Origin: Cyprinodon diabolis | Lineage: Eukaryota; Chordata; Actinopteri; Cyprinodontiformes; Cyprinodontidae | Reading direction: 5' to 3' | NCBI GenBank assembly: GCA_030533445.1 | Contig: CM060068.1 | Location: 32,101,510 to 32,165,509 of the forward strand | DNA length: 64,000 bases | Part shown: one piece after another, positions 46,330 through 58,900 of the stretch | Numbering within the stretch: the first letter of the stretch is position 1 | How the letters are laid out: every line of letters begins with the position of its first letter | Program-made: the position numbers and the translations under genes | Notes under the pieces: model-generated | What the model was told of the DNA's origin: nothing | The model's database searches: none | Seen by the model: the letters and a program-made list of their open reading frames with translations, nothing else

Positions 46330-49300
46330 GTACTGCATGAGTTACACCTCATTGGAGCTTTAGCATCTTGTCCAAGTTTCAGTCGTTTCAAAATTCTCCT
46401 TTCACGACGATGGTATGCTATGTTACTTGTTATCTTTTAAAATGATCTAAAGGAAAACATATACAAACAAATACACAATAACTGCAATTATTATTCAGAT
46501 CAAGCAAAATAACTCCAAAGTATATGTTAAAAAAGGACCATACAATCCACATCAAATACAGACATACTTTTATAAGGTAAGGTTTATGGATGACTGAACT
46601 TTGCTCCTGATCTGTTAAAATAACCCTAAACTTTCCAGAGGTTAAGAATTCCAAGAATTTTAAGACCTTATGTTCTGTATTTGCATATAAAAACACATAA
46701 ATAACAAGTGGGCAGATAGAGTGCCCAAGCAGGGAGCTGTATGTAAGATCCAATGGGAAATAATTGCAATAAGGTAGCATATTACAGAAAATAATCATGA
46801 TTTCCACAACTATCTAAAATATTCAAAATAAAACAGCCACTGCCAAGGTACTGACCAGTTGCATTCTTACACAATATGTAGATAATAGACCATAATCCAG
46901 CAAAGGCAAAACTAAACCTTTACAGGTAATTCCTTACCTGAAGTAAAAAAAATATCTGGGTTTTAACTTGAAAACATCTCAAAAATAGAATATGTTGATA
47001 GTGTGTATATACTTTCTCTATGTTTAACAATGGAAGTTGTGTTAAATCAAACTGGAACATCTGGCCAAATGAAGATGCTTGAGGTTTACAATTTCTCTTG
47101 AGGATTAAGATGGATATGTTGTTTGCATGAAAATATGGTATTTAAAATAATTGTCAAAAAGACTGACTATAAAAAAAAGATAAAATTATTTATATAAACC
47201 CACAGCTAACTAACACAGAGCTCTCAAGAACTCCTGTGTTGAAAAAAACAACAGAGCGCCATATATGTAGTATGATTAAGCTGACAAATTATCTGACACA
47301 GAAAAACTTAAATATACAAAAAAAAGTTATTCTAGATGTTCTTTTCTTAATTTACAACTTCTGTCAGTATTGTTCATATTGACAAACATCCATTTTAGAA
47401 ATCCTACTGCTGGACTCTGACATAAAGCTGTTTGATGTAAAACATCAGCAAACTCTCATAATGAAAGGTATAGTGGAGGATTTTCACAAATTTTTGAAAA
47501 GACCCACCCTCACCACACAAAAAAATGCACATGCACAACCCTGTACCTGCTCTAGAGAGGAAACACCTGTTAAACGCATGCGAGAGCATGCACAAGCCCA
47601 TTTCTCCTTGTGCACGCTCTGTTTAAAAGTTGCTGTTTGCATCGCTCATATAAGCTTACTTTCCAAAAGAAGATTTGCAATGTTTCCACTATGTCAGACT
47701 GTAAGTGAAAATGCGGATGAGCACGTAGGACGGCCTTACGTAAACATATCACCAGAATGATTAACAATTAGGAGGACCACTTATGTAGATCATCCATCCA
47801 GAAAAAGAACATCCTCCACTACACCTTTAATTTTTTGTGGAAAAGGTAAGAACATGACTGGTTTTAAAATCAAGTATATAGATGCAAACAAAGGGGTCGA
47901 AAGCAATAAATGTTTTGTTTGTTTTTATTGTGTTGATATGTATATAAATGTTCACTGCAAGGACCATTATATTAGGCAAAATAAAGTCTTGGGTTTTGAT
48001 ACCATTCAAAGGGAAAGTACAAATTGCCCACTGGAGTATAAAAACCTACAGTGTTTCTGCCAGATACATCAATCCAAGAGTTTGTCCAAAATTTAGGGCT
48101 TTGTCTCATGTTGTTATCATGCTTGTGTAAAAGCAAATTCTGCCTTGAAATGTCATTAACATCTTCCCACAATTTAATTCAGCACACAGGGAGCAGAGAT
48201 CCACTCACACTCGGAGTGCTGTTTGGGCTTTAGCTCAAAGCCCCTCAATCAGAAAGATGAATGCATTTGCCGTTTCTCTGGGTGTAATGATGTGTGTACC
48301 CCGCTGCCCTTCTCGTTGCACTTCTTCTGTTGGCATCAGGGTCCTGCTTCTCCTTTGGCTCCGCGCAGTAATTAGAGAGTCACAACTGAGCCCGCCGTGA
48401 GCTCCCAACACTCCTCTTAGTCATCTTTGATAATGATCCTCGCAGTGAATATTTATATACAAATCAACACAACGAAACCAAGCAGAAAATTAAGATAAAG
48501 CAACTTAGTAAAATTGGGGTTAGAAGAATCAACAATTAGTACGCTATAGTCCAGTGCATCTGATGTCATTGCATGGGGATGGGGAGTAATTGTGATGAAA
48601 CTGGTCATGTAACTCTTAAAGGAGTAGTACAAACAAATATTTATCTGCAGCAGAGAGCAATCAGAGGGATGTTAATTTGAAGAATGTGGCTGATATCTGT
48701 GAGAGGCCCGAGATAACAGTTGTCTAAATTGGGACCATGATGAACAATTTTTAACAGATAACTAAACGGCTGTATTTTTAACTTACTGCGTAATTGACAG
48801 TTTAAAAGTTTATGAATATACCATATAATTGAGCTACCATGAAGGGGGATTTTTTAATTTGTTTTCTGGTTATTTTAGGCTGTCTAGTCATTGTATTTTT
48901 TTTTTTTTGTTTTATTTATATAGCTCCATTTCATGATAGACCAGGCACTTTACTCATTTCCTTTTTACACCCCCCAAAGCAGCTAAACTATAGAAAGTGA
49001 AACATGCTATGCCCATTTACTTAACAGTAACATCTTTAAATAAATAAATAAAGATCAAATGAAATCTTAATTAGATATGCTTTTTATTTTTCATCTTTTC
49101 AATCTTATTTTCAATTTTTATGTAAATTGATGGTAGTTTTATTTCCTTTCAATGATATTTACTCAGATAAAGTTGTTGCTGTTGGCTTAAAATTTACTTT
49201 TAATTCCACCTACTGTATGATTCCTGCAGGGTCTAAGTTAAAAATTATAACTCATCAAAATTTTAGATTTTAGCATGTTAAATATTATCACATTTTCAAT

Positions 49301-51926
49301 TAAGGTGTGTTTCTGTTTTTTTGCTGTTGTTGTTGTTTTTATCATATATTATGTTTTTGTTTAGTTTGTTTTACTTCTGAGTAATAAATAATTTCCAAAT
49401 GTGTTGTAGTTGTAGTTGGATCAGGAATTAAGACTCGATCATTTTCTGAAAAACTTACAAAGGATTCAGGCTAGCGCACATCCCTGTCAGCGAGGGAGGC
49501 TGTATTCTAATTTCACACTTATATCAGATTGTCCGATTCTGCAGCAAGCAATACAACCAGATGTCCCCTGCTTTCTCCAAACTCTTAAAAAACTCAAACT
49601 TTTATTACCAGATTTCAGACTCAAGTCAACCTTCCTTCCGATATATAATGCAAATTATTAATCTGTGAAGGCTTTGATCAAATCTGTTCAAAATGCAAAG
49701 GAGAGAAATTTAGCAGAACCTTCTGGGCTGATTGTGCTAAGTGACCCCCTACTGCCTGCCTACCAAAGATTAGTTATAACCAATCTCACAAAAAAAATAC
49801 AGTAGCAGCAAATGCCATGAGAAACATCAATAAGATCTGCTTTTTTAATCTCTTGCTGTTCCTCTTTCAAAGATGAAATCTGACCAAACAGATGTAATAG
49901 CAGCAGCTCCATGTACGTCCTCCATTTTCATTTTGGTTTGGCTGTGGGTTCAGCAGCTCTTGCTCCCATATTGTTGCAATGTGATTGGCTAACCTGTTTT
50001 GGGTCTGTTGAATTTGGAGCGGGACAAGGTGTATTCTACTGGTAGAATGCAGCTTGCTTGCAATGTTAGGGTTGTAGTTGTTGGTTATAATTAAAATCCA
50101 AAGGCTGTTACCTTAACTGCTACCCCCAACTTGTCATGGCAGAGTTCATATTTAACAAAGTATAGACTCACAATGAGATTCAAACTGCTGGATAAAACCA
50201 GTTGTCACTCACTGTTCTGTTAAAAACCTTACTGTATAAAAGCACCATGCTCACATGCATAAATATTGGATGATCGATTTTCATACTAATTCCTTATGAT
50301 TTATTCATATAATCAAAGATCGATTTTTTTTAAACATCCTTATAGCCAATAACTACCATTACTTTATTAATTTGCTCTTAAATCTTAATAAAATGCTAGT
50401 ATGATACATAACTACACATTGATGCAATTCAGGTAACAGCCAAAAAATGATTTTGATTCCAGCGATCTAATTTGAGATTGAAGGAAAAGACAGTTGAAAC
50501 ATACCCCGCCCTGTGCAGGACCCAAATAATACAAACCTACAGTTAGATATTTTTGAGTTTTTAAGAATGTTGAATCTTGTTTTTTGAGTGCGTTAATAAT
50601 TCATTAGGTATAATCTAGTCTTTAAACTTGAATTATAATATTCCTTAAAAGTGTTATACCTAACTCAGTAAAAGTTGAAGGAAACCTTGAAGTGGTCGCT
50701 ATCCTGACCAATTATTAGTTTTACTACCATACATGTTCATTGACAGGGTTAAGTATTTATCATTTAAAATTTTTATATAACATAGTCTAATTTGCTGTGC
50801 AAAAAAAAACATAAATGGATGTTGATATAAAACTTCTTTTCAAATATGTGGGTGAAATGATTTAAGAATTCCTTTATGACACTTGGCCTTTTTTTCCATT
50901 ATGATATTTATTTCTTTAAAGCATTTTCTTCAATGAATTACTTTTGTGTAACATGTATTCTCAGATTTTCCTAACTAAGATCATTCAGTCAAAATGATCA
51001 CCCGATTACTTGTAGATACTCAACAGAACCCCACTTCAAAATCTAAGCTGCTGAAAGGAGTATGGTTTCAATGTTAGTTGACAATTTGTTGTCTGTTCAC
51101 AACAATCCTTTCTGTGTAAATTGCTTTAAATGGTAGGTTTCAGGGGAGATTAAACATAAGTAGTTTAACACTTTTTTTTTTTTTTTTTTTACAAAAAAAG
51201 TCTTTAATTCCCCTGCCGACAGTTCTTAGCGAAGTATAATTTATATAATTTCTTTCTTATGTCCCTTTCGCAGCACCTTGCAAAAGAATTAAAGGCTTCT
51301 TTTTTATCCAATACAGTCAAAACTTCAGCGGTTTCAATCAGAGTTTCTTGTGATAGAGCAACATAAAGCAATACAATTAAAGTAAAACGATTGTTTTCAA
51401 AATCAAATGGTTTATAGTTTGCATCTGCATTGTTTGTCATTTTTAGAACCACTGCCTATTGAACTTACAGCTACAATTCTTTTGGGTAAAGTTTATACCA
51501 AAACTGGCTGAACATTTAACCTGTTCTTCTTTGTTAAAAGGATCAAACTTATATAAGATGGAAAAATTCTGCGATCATCAACTTTATAGCTTTAAAAGTC
51601 ATGTTTTATATTCCTTCCACTTCTTAGCGGTGTATTGTTTTATGTTGAACTTCCACAAAAGTCACAGCTTTTGTCACACTGTTTGCTTTAACCAAAGGGG
51701 GTCAGATGTCTCCAATCACTTTTATATTAGTTATAATTAAAGAAATCCAGTGAACACTGCAGAAAACATTTTTTAATCTGCATTAGTGCTCCTATAGATA
51801 AAGAAAAAACTGCTGGTTTAAAACCCTCCTCAATGGAAGCACAAAACATTGCTTCACTAAAGTAGCTCTGATTTATATGCATGTCTGTTTTTTTTTTTTT
51901 GTCTTGTTTTTTTTTGGTACTTGCAG
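46330..51926. other. Intron
   Basis: Mostly AT-rich unique sequence. 48160-48460 is a complex island with ACAATTTAATTCAGC and balanced composition. 48895-48990 reads ATTTATATAGCTCCATTTCA, then GGCACTTTACTCA, which resembles the complement of an L2/SINE 3' tail. 49390-50100 holds unidentified sequence, perhaps old repeat. No exon is seen. Confidence 0.45.
48898..48990 (-). repeat. Possible L2/SINE tail, complementary orientation
   Basis: TTTATTTATATAGCTCCATT followed by CCAGGCACTTTACTCATTTCC resembles the common fish phrase for the complement of AAGTGCTTTACA...CTATATAAATAAA. The match is short and the element body is not recognised. Confidence 0.35.
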
Positions 51927-52074
51927 GGCCTCCTCAAAGTGGCGATTGACAATGCTCGGGCTCAGGAGAAGCAGGTGCAGCTGGAGAAGACGGAGCTGAA
52001 GATGGAGCTGTTTAGAGAGAGGGAGCTCAGGGAGACACTGGAGAAGCAGCTCGCCATGGAGCAGAAGAATAGAG
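51927..52074 (+). CDS. dach1: dach1 exon: DachC coiled coil, first half
   Basis: Reads GLLKVAIDNARAQEKQVQLE, KTELKMELFRERELRETLEK and QLAMEQKNR plus one base. Heptad spacing of hydrophobic residues (L, V, I, L, L, L) between charged residues predicts a long coiled coil. This is the DachC (Dachbox-C) domain, which in the family binds EYA/SIX partners and co-repressors. Nearly every residue matches DACH1 as I recall it (MELF replaces human MDFL). DACH2 has AIDNARIQEKQIQ-like differences that are not seen here. Acceptor CAG at 51924-51926 after a long T tract; donor GGTACC. Confidence 0.97.
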
Positions 52075-52723
52075 GTACCACCTTACATGCTATCCTCCCT
52101 GTTAGCTGCATGTGTGTGGGGGTGCGGGTGTGTACGAGGGGGGCAGACATGCGTAACCTTGTGAGCTCCCATTCAGACTTCTGTGCTCATTTAGATACAG
52201 TAGCTCCTGAATGTACTTACACAATCTTTTGTGTTGCTGAGACACACATAAGCCACTCTGAGCCAGTTGGGTTACACATGAAAGTGATAGGTTTTTCTGT
52301 TCCTAGTCTGTTAACATAATTGAAAATACACATCCCATCCAGACTCACACTAACCCTCATGTAAAATGCATCAGAGTCGTACGCTAACCGGATCGTTTAT
52401 GTTTAATGAGAGAAATTCATGAAAAATATCCCAATAAATTTTTCAATTAGCTTCAATTCCCTCTAGCGAGTCAGTATTTGCTCCGAGTTTCTCATTTAAA
52501 TCTTTATATATTATAAAATATTTAAGTTTAATTGATTTTCACGTTTCTATAATTGTGCGCTAGATTTAAAAGACAAAGAAAGGAAAAAGAAATGGCTATT
52601 ATCTTTGTCAGACAGAATATGGGCTAAAAAAAATTTCAAACTTCCATTAAAAAGAAATTATACTTCACTTAATTTACTTCCAGAACTCATTTATTGTCAT
52701 TTTGATTTTTTTTTTCTTCCCAG
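52075..52723. other. 649-bp intron within the coiled-coil region
   Basis: AT-rich sequence without a recognised repeat. The long T-rich tract ending at 52723 is the acceptor of the next exon. Confidence 0.6.
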
Positions 52724-52867
52724 CAATCATCCAGAAGCGTCTGAAGAAGGAGAAGAAGGCCAAGAGGAAACTGCAAGAGGCTCTGGAGTACGAATCCAAA
52801 AGGAGGGAGCAGGTGGAGCAGACTCTGAAGCAGCCATCGCCCTCAGACAGCATGCGCTCCCTCAACG
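52724..52867 (+). CDS. dach1: dach1 exon: DachC coiled coil, second half
   Basis: Completes an alanine codon, then IIQKRLKKEKKAKRKLQEAL, EYESKRREQVEQTLKQPSPS and DSMRSLN plus one base. The first half is very basic (KKEKKAKRK), the second continues the coiled coil. QKRLKKEKKAKRKLQEALE is diagnostic for the dachshund family. The exon is 144 nt, phase 1 on both sides, so it could be skipped without a frame change. The donor GGTCAGA has C at +3 and is weaker than the others in this gene. A decayed Tc1 element starts only 65 bp downstream. Confidence 0.96.
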
Positions 52868-52932
52868 GTCAGAACGCCCAAACAATCATATCCAACCGTC
52901 TCCTCTATGTCCATATAATACTGGTGTTTGTG

Positions 52933-54187
52933 CAGCGCCTTGCAAAGTATTCATACGTCTTGATTTTCTTCACATTTTCTTACCTCATTCTCTCATTGTG
53001 TTTTATTGGGTTTTTATGTGACAAACACAAATAAGCACAGAATTGTGAAACTTAGGTCTCCCAAATCTTTTTTTCTAGAGTTTCTCTGTTTTTTGTTCCA
53101 TAATATTTTTGTAACTTTTAAAGAAAAGCCTTTCCACAGTATGATGCTGCCACTACCATACATCTCTATTAGTAGGAAAATCAGGATCACATGTATTGTT
53201 ACTTTTGATTCACACACAGTGTTTATGTTTGCTTAACAGTTAAGCTTTGACCTCATTAGACCAAAGCACCTTATTGGGTGTGTTTTAAAAGCTCCCTACC
53301 CTGCTGGTGATTCTCAGGGTTTCTTCTTACTGCTGTTCCATCACAGCCAGATTAGTTTAGTGCACGACTAAAACTTACTTTAATCTATTTAACCAAGAAA
53401 GTCTCATGCACATTAAATATTATAACACAAAGCAAATTCAAGGCTAAAGACTTGAATTAAAATCCCAACTAAACTAATCCCACTGTATTGGTAAAGCTGT
53501 TTATAAAAGGGATTGCAATGAATGCATGTATATTATGGAAGCGTTCCCCACATACTAGGATTGCATATTTGTAAAGCAGCTTTTTTTCTGGCGGATTCTT
53601 CCACCTGATCTGTGAATTCCTACAGCTCCTCCAGAGCTTCCATGAACTCCTTGCCTGTCTGGTTAATGCTTTCCTGTCATAGTTGGTCCACAGTCTTCAT
53701 TTTTAGATGACAGAGTTACCATTGCTGTGGGAAATGTTGGAACCTTGGGAAAGTGTTTTATAACCTAACTCTGTGTTGAACGCTGCCCCCTGCTGTCCCC
53801 CTGACATGTGCGCTGTGTTCCTCACTCTTCTCAAAAATAGTTGTTTCCTGATGTTCTCTTAAAAAACCTTTGAAGTATTCACAGAAAAGCTGCATTTATA
53901 TGGACAATAAATGACCTACAATTGCAGGTTATCTGCAAACCAGGTTACTTCTGACTTTTGACTTAAGAAGATTTGTGTTTTATTTATAGGTGCCAGATTA
54001 CTGGAGGGTACAAACGAATGCATGCCACACTTTTCAGATTGATATTAGTGAATACATTTCTATTCCACTTAACTATGATATTCATCTTTATTTTAAACAG
54101 ACACATAAATCCCAAAAAAGTGCATTAAATTAGTAGTTTTGATGCAGCCAGAAGTTCAGTGCATAGGAATATTTTTGCAAGGCACTG
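52933..54187 (-). mobile_element. Degenerate Tc1-like transposon
   Basis: About 1255 bp. The left end, near 52933, reads CAGCGCCTTGCAAAGTATTC; the complement of the right end reads CAGTGCCTTGCAAAAATATTC, both close to the CAGTGCCTTGCAAAAGTATT end of a very common fish Tc1 family. A TA follows the right end (54188-54189). The interior follows the family order on the - strand (for example CCACAGTATGATGCTGCC at 53136 and CATTAGACCAAAGCACC at 53256) but is full of stops and shifts. No transposase can be made from it. Confidence 0.85.
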
Positions 54188-54499
54188 TATTAAAACTGAG
54201 GAAAGTTGTCGCTTTCCTTCATCATCACCTCCTATAATTTGAGTCCCACCTCATTTTGTGAAACTAAATGTGTTTCGATCATGATTTATTCTTCTGATCA
54301 TGTTCTTAATTGATTTATTGTTTAGCATTAATCTTCTAGTCTTTTAGACCAGTTATAACACCCAAAGTGACATCATTGCATCTGTTTATTGGTCAAAATA
54401 AATGGTCAATACAATAATCTTAAAAAGCTGGATCAACTAAATATGCACTGAGAAAGACCTGATGGACAGATAAGATAATTGATTGAAGGGGAAATTTAT

Positions 54500-55560
54500 A
54501 GTACAGGTGTTCAGCACTTATATTTACTGGCACCCCTATAAAAATTATGTTTAAAAAGGCTTGAAACTATATATTTAATGGGATTTTATTGATCTGATCA
54601 TCATTCTCTCTGTGCTTGGTGACAGTTGGAAAATAATATTTTATTGTGGTCCTTGTTGCAGGATGGCAGCAGCAAAATATGAGTAACCAAATGACTGGTA
54701 AGATGCAGACACTGCAAGCCAATAACGGCTGTTGATGTTTAAACCTGTGTAGGTTTAAGTGGTAGATACGATAAAGCTCACTGGGACTGTTTGAAACACC
54801 ATGTTGAAGAAGAAAGTCTGCTATTAGTGTAATTAAAGTAATCACAACAGCTATAGTTAATGCAACGGTCAGCTATTCTCGTTTAGTAAAAGTTAGTTAT
54901 TTGACATCTTTACTTTGAGTTTTAGTTTAGCCCAACAGCTATTTTCTCTTTATATGTAAACGGGAATCAATAGGAGATCCCCATCACAATGGTTATAAAT
55001 TTGTTAAAATTTGTTAAACGGCAGGTTTTGATGTCAATCCCATTTTGAGCAGAAATGGATCTCTGTGTAATGCAGGAATGCGAAAACTATCACAAGTAAA
55101 CATTTCTTAAAATAAGTATGTTTGCCTTTAATCTGAGCAGGTAAATAAGAATTAGTGTTATTGCTCTTAAAATGAGATAATTATATATATTATGCACTTG
55201 AAATACAACAAGGCAATTGTTTTCTTCTTCATTTAAATGTAAATTGTCCTATTCGATTGGCAGTGTCCAATTTACCAGCTCGACTCAAGAAAAAAGATGC
55301 AGTTATTTTAAGAAAAATTGATTCACTTAGATTTAATTTATTTGCAGTGAGAAATTGTGGATTGCTAATAAATCAATTTCTCACTATTTAAATCAACTTA
55401 AAAAAGAACAAAAAAACAATCAGTTTAAATCTATTCAAATTAAAGGTTGTATTTTTATCATTTTTTTCCAGGTGCGATTAAACTGTAAAAGAGATACATT
55501 CATTTTAAGACTTTTCAACATTTTCTTTAACAACAGGGGTGCCAATAAAAATAAAAAGCC
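54500..55560. mobile_element. Probable second degenerate Tc1-like copy
   Basis: ATTTACTGGCACCCCTATAA near 54520 and ACAGGGGTGCCAATAAAAAT near 55535 are an inverted pair, the hallmark phrase of an old fish Tc1-like family (TTATTGGCACCCCT). The intervening sequence is AT-rich and decayed and contains the miniature repeat at 55071-55356. Limits and superfamily are approximate. Confidence 0.45.
55071..55356. mobile_element. ACTGCAAAAAC-type miniature repeat, full-length decayed copy
   Basis: Left end ATGCAGGAATGCGAAAACTA, internal AAGTAAACATTTCTTAAAAT and GCCTTTAATCTGAGCAGGTA, right end ATTTATTTGCAGTGAG. The order parallels the copy at 41956. About 285 bp, no coding capacity. Confidence 0.55.
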
Positions 55561-55875
55561 CAACTAAAACAAGGTGTACATTTCAAAAGCTAAAGGTTTA
55601 CTTTAATACTATCAGTGGGTTAAGAAAAGTTCAGGAACTGATTTAGTGGACAGCCAGTAGCAACATGCTGTACAGTGGTAATAAAAACAGACGATTTCAG
55701 TAGTTTTTGATCGTTGGAAATAATCACACTGAGAGGCACATAGTTAGACTGAGCAGAGACATGCTGTAACTGGATGGCTCACTCTCTAGTTTGCGATGAA
55801 TGATGCTATGAAAGTAGGGCTCTGATAGGTGGATGTCAGGCATGTTTAACGGCGGTGATCCCTCTCCTCTCGCAG

Positions 55876-55944
55876 ACTCTCTGACCCCTGAGATGGAGAG
55901 TGACCGCAGCAGTGGAAGAACAGATGCTGAAAGGACAATACAAG
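55876..55944 (+). CDS. dach1: dach1 exon: DSLTPEMESDRSSGRTDAE
   Basis: Completes an aspartate codon, then SLTPEMESDRSSGRTDAERT and IQ plus one base. Human DACH1 has DSLTPEIEADRSGGRTDAERTIQ. This short exon separates the coiled coil from the extreme C-terminus. It is 69 nt and phase 1 on both sides. Acceptor CGCAG at 55871-55875, donor GGTACAG. The identity of the ending TDAERTIQ favours dach1 over dach2. Confidence 0.96.
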
Positions 55945-58900
55945 GTACAGGGGCTCAGATGAGACAATAAATCTATCTCCCTCACTTTTGCTCTCTTTTT
56001 TTTTTCTCCTCTCTGCTTTTACCACCCCTCCTTCTCCTGCTGCACACACACAACACACACACAGCTCCACTTTATGAACATTAGTGTTTCTGTGCCTGCT
56101 GTTCAGACATACACCACCATCTGGGCCACAGCACTAGGTCAAGATCATCAGTTTTCCCTCAGAATAATATTATTCTTTCACTTGACTTTTAGTGGTGATG
56201 CTTAAAGGAGGCAGGTCTTTGTCAGGATAAATGCATTACAACAGGTAAAACCAAACAACTGTGCTAAAAAAGTTACATATTTACTGCTCGAGACGCTATA
56301 ATGAGTCATAAAACCACAAAAAAGCAGAGCAACCCCTCCTTTGATACTCATAATCGGAGCAAATCAATCTGTTTTATGAACAAGCCTTGTACATTTTTAA
56401 TGATTTGTTTGTTTGTTAGCCTTGGGGGTGCAGTTTGTGTTTAAGGGAAGGCCGCCATGGCGATAACCTCCGTTGGACCGCCTTCTATCTGTGTTTACCC
56501 AGATCCGAGACACCTCGCTAAAGGTTGAATATCCTCATTATTGCTGGAACGTCTCGCTTTAATGCGGCGCTCAGAAATGCCCTTATCAGTGGGGAAAGAG
56601 GTCCCAATTTACCCTGGGAAAGATGCTGCATGCAATTTGCTCCGAAAAATAAGGAGGGGGAGTTTCTGTCTTTGCATGCAGAGAATACGATAGTTAACTC
56701 TTTAATATTTGATTAGTCTTCTAGAACTGATATAGAAAAATAAAGATGTATCATCGCTACTTATAATTTAGGACCTTTTCTAAGGTTTCTAATTGCCGTA
56801 TTTTTTTTCTTTGAAGGCAAATGAGGCTCCGTCACATTTTATTTCCCCATTATCCTTTTTATTTTCCTTCTTCCTCTCATGTGACCAGCTGCCTTCATCA
56901 CATTAAGGTTTTTATCATTCCTTCCTTACTAGTCTTTTCAACTTTTGGGTTATGTTGCTTCACTCTTCATTTCAAACTCTTACAGACCAATTAAATGCCT
57001 CAACCAATTAAAGCAGGCTGATATTCTTGTATTTGAATTATGTTTGTTTCTTTCTGTTAATAATGGTGCTTCCATGACTTTAGCTTTCATAGCTGCAAGT
57101 ATAAGCCGTAAGAGCCTCTAACGCCATATAGCAACAACTGCATAATCTAATATGACCATCACTCTTTGAAATTAATTTTCTTAATGCTTTTGACAGTTTG
57201 ATTCTTTTTAAACTTGCGGCTCTTATTAAACTTTATTTCTAAACCTTTACCCTTGCTGTTTGACACATTTAGTAAAGACAAAATACCTTGCTTACAGGTT
57301 AAATTGATATTGTAGTTTGTGCAAAACTTTTGCAAAATCGGCTTTATGCACTAGAGTAAACCTTACACACATCCTAGGGTGTTTCATAGTTTCCAGGTTC
57401 AAATGAAAACAAAATTTAAATCTCTGCAGTTTAATACTGTTGTATTGAGAAAACAATGTCCCTATGCTGCAAGAATAGCAGCAGAAGAAGAAATAATAGC
57501 AGCTTTAAACATACAGGGAAGTAGGGTTGACAGAAGTATAAAAACTCAAAGGCTGCAACTGGATCCAATAGTTAGCACGGTGTTAATAATAAATTCAAGT
57601 GTTGGTTGCATGTTCTTTTGTCAATTTTATATTTCTAGAATATTTGCATATAAAAACAATTGTACCTAAAATAACCTTGAAATATTAAACCCCTATATTT
57701 GCTATCTATTTTGCATTCATTTGCACACTTATTTAACTAATAGAATCTGTGATTCTGTTGAGAAAGTATGTTCAATGTTAGGGCTGAAAAAGATGAGTTT
57801 AATTATTTGGCTTTTTATTCCCATTCTAGCATTCTGCAGGGATGACTTAATTTTATTATAAAATGTATTCCTCTATCAGTTTATTGAAATACAATTCTCA
57901 ACAGTTGTCAGTATAAACCCAACACTAGAAAAAATAAAATCAAAAACATTACACAATTAATTCAGTCATGTTTAATAAAGTGACATTTTAAAGGTAATTT
58001 GAATGGGATTTAAACCAAGTTACTAAAAGTAATTAAATTCTAAATAAAAAAAGCCAGTGTTTGGTATAAGTTAGTCTTTTCTGTATAGAAACTAGTCTTG
58101 ATGCTTTATTCAGGTTGGATCTGGATCATTCTTCAACATAAACTCTCATTCAATCTTAAGGTTTCTGCTGGTCTCTTCTATGCAGTTTTTCTGCTCTTTT
58201 CTAATATTTCCAGTAAATTCAAATCTTATAGCAATTCTGGAAGTTTTTTCGTTTTTCTTTCTTTAACACTGTAAAATATTTGCTTTAAATTCACCAAGTT
58301 AAAGCCTCACAGCTTCTGTAAAAATACAGGAGCCACTTTTTTAGGCCCGGGTAGCGACAACTTACATTTTTACACCTAAACTCGATAAAACAGTCATTGC
58401 TGTGACAACAGAGCATATAATTTTCCCGGGTCTCTCAATCACTCTGATCACTGCCTCAAAGAGTGGAATGAAACAGAATAAGGCGGCTGCTTTTTTTTGT
58501 GTTTTGTTCAATTAGAGAAGCATTTGTCTGCCACCCATGTCTCCTCTACTCTGCTCTGCAAGCCTCGCTGTATAATTAACCTCAAATGGCAAAAAATGAT
58601 GTTGATAAATTACACAAGCAGAAAGAGGAGGAGGAGGAGAACTGGGGGGAGAGAAAAACAAGCCTATCACCGGCGCGGAAGCAGACAGAGAAATGTGTGG
58701 GTGCATTCTCGACTCCAAACTCGGGGAAGCGAACGCAGCCAGAGAAGGGGAGAAAAAAAAATAATGAGGGCATAATTTTAGAGAACTAATTATTTCTATT
58801 TGTCTTTTGTCACACTTCTCTAATTCTGCGATATTAACACAGTCTGTGTTTATTAATTGCTTTTTGCAGTGTTTTGAATCAAGTCCAAGGAAGGGAGCGA

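Noticed and set aside
52921..53236. Extension of the coiled-coil exon frame into the intron
   Set aside because: The donor at 52868 and the next exon phase fit dach1; the extension reads into the Tc1 element.
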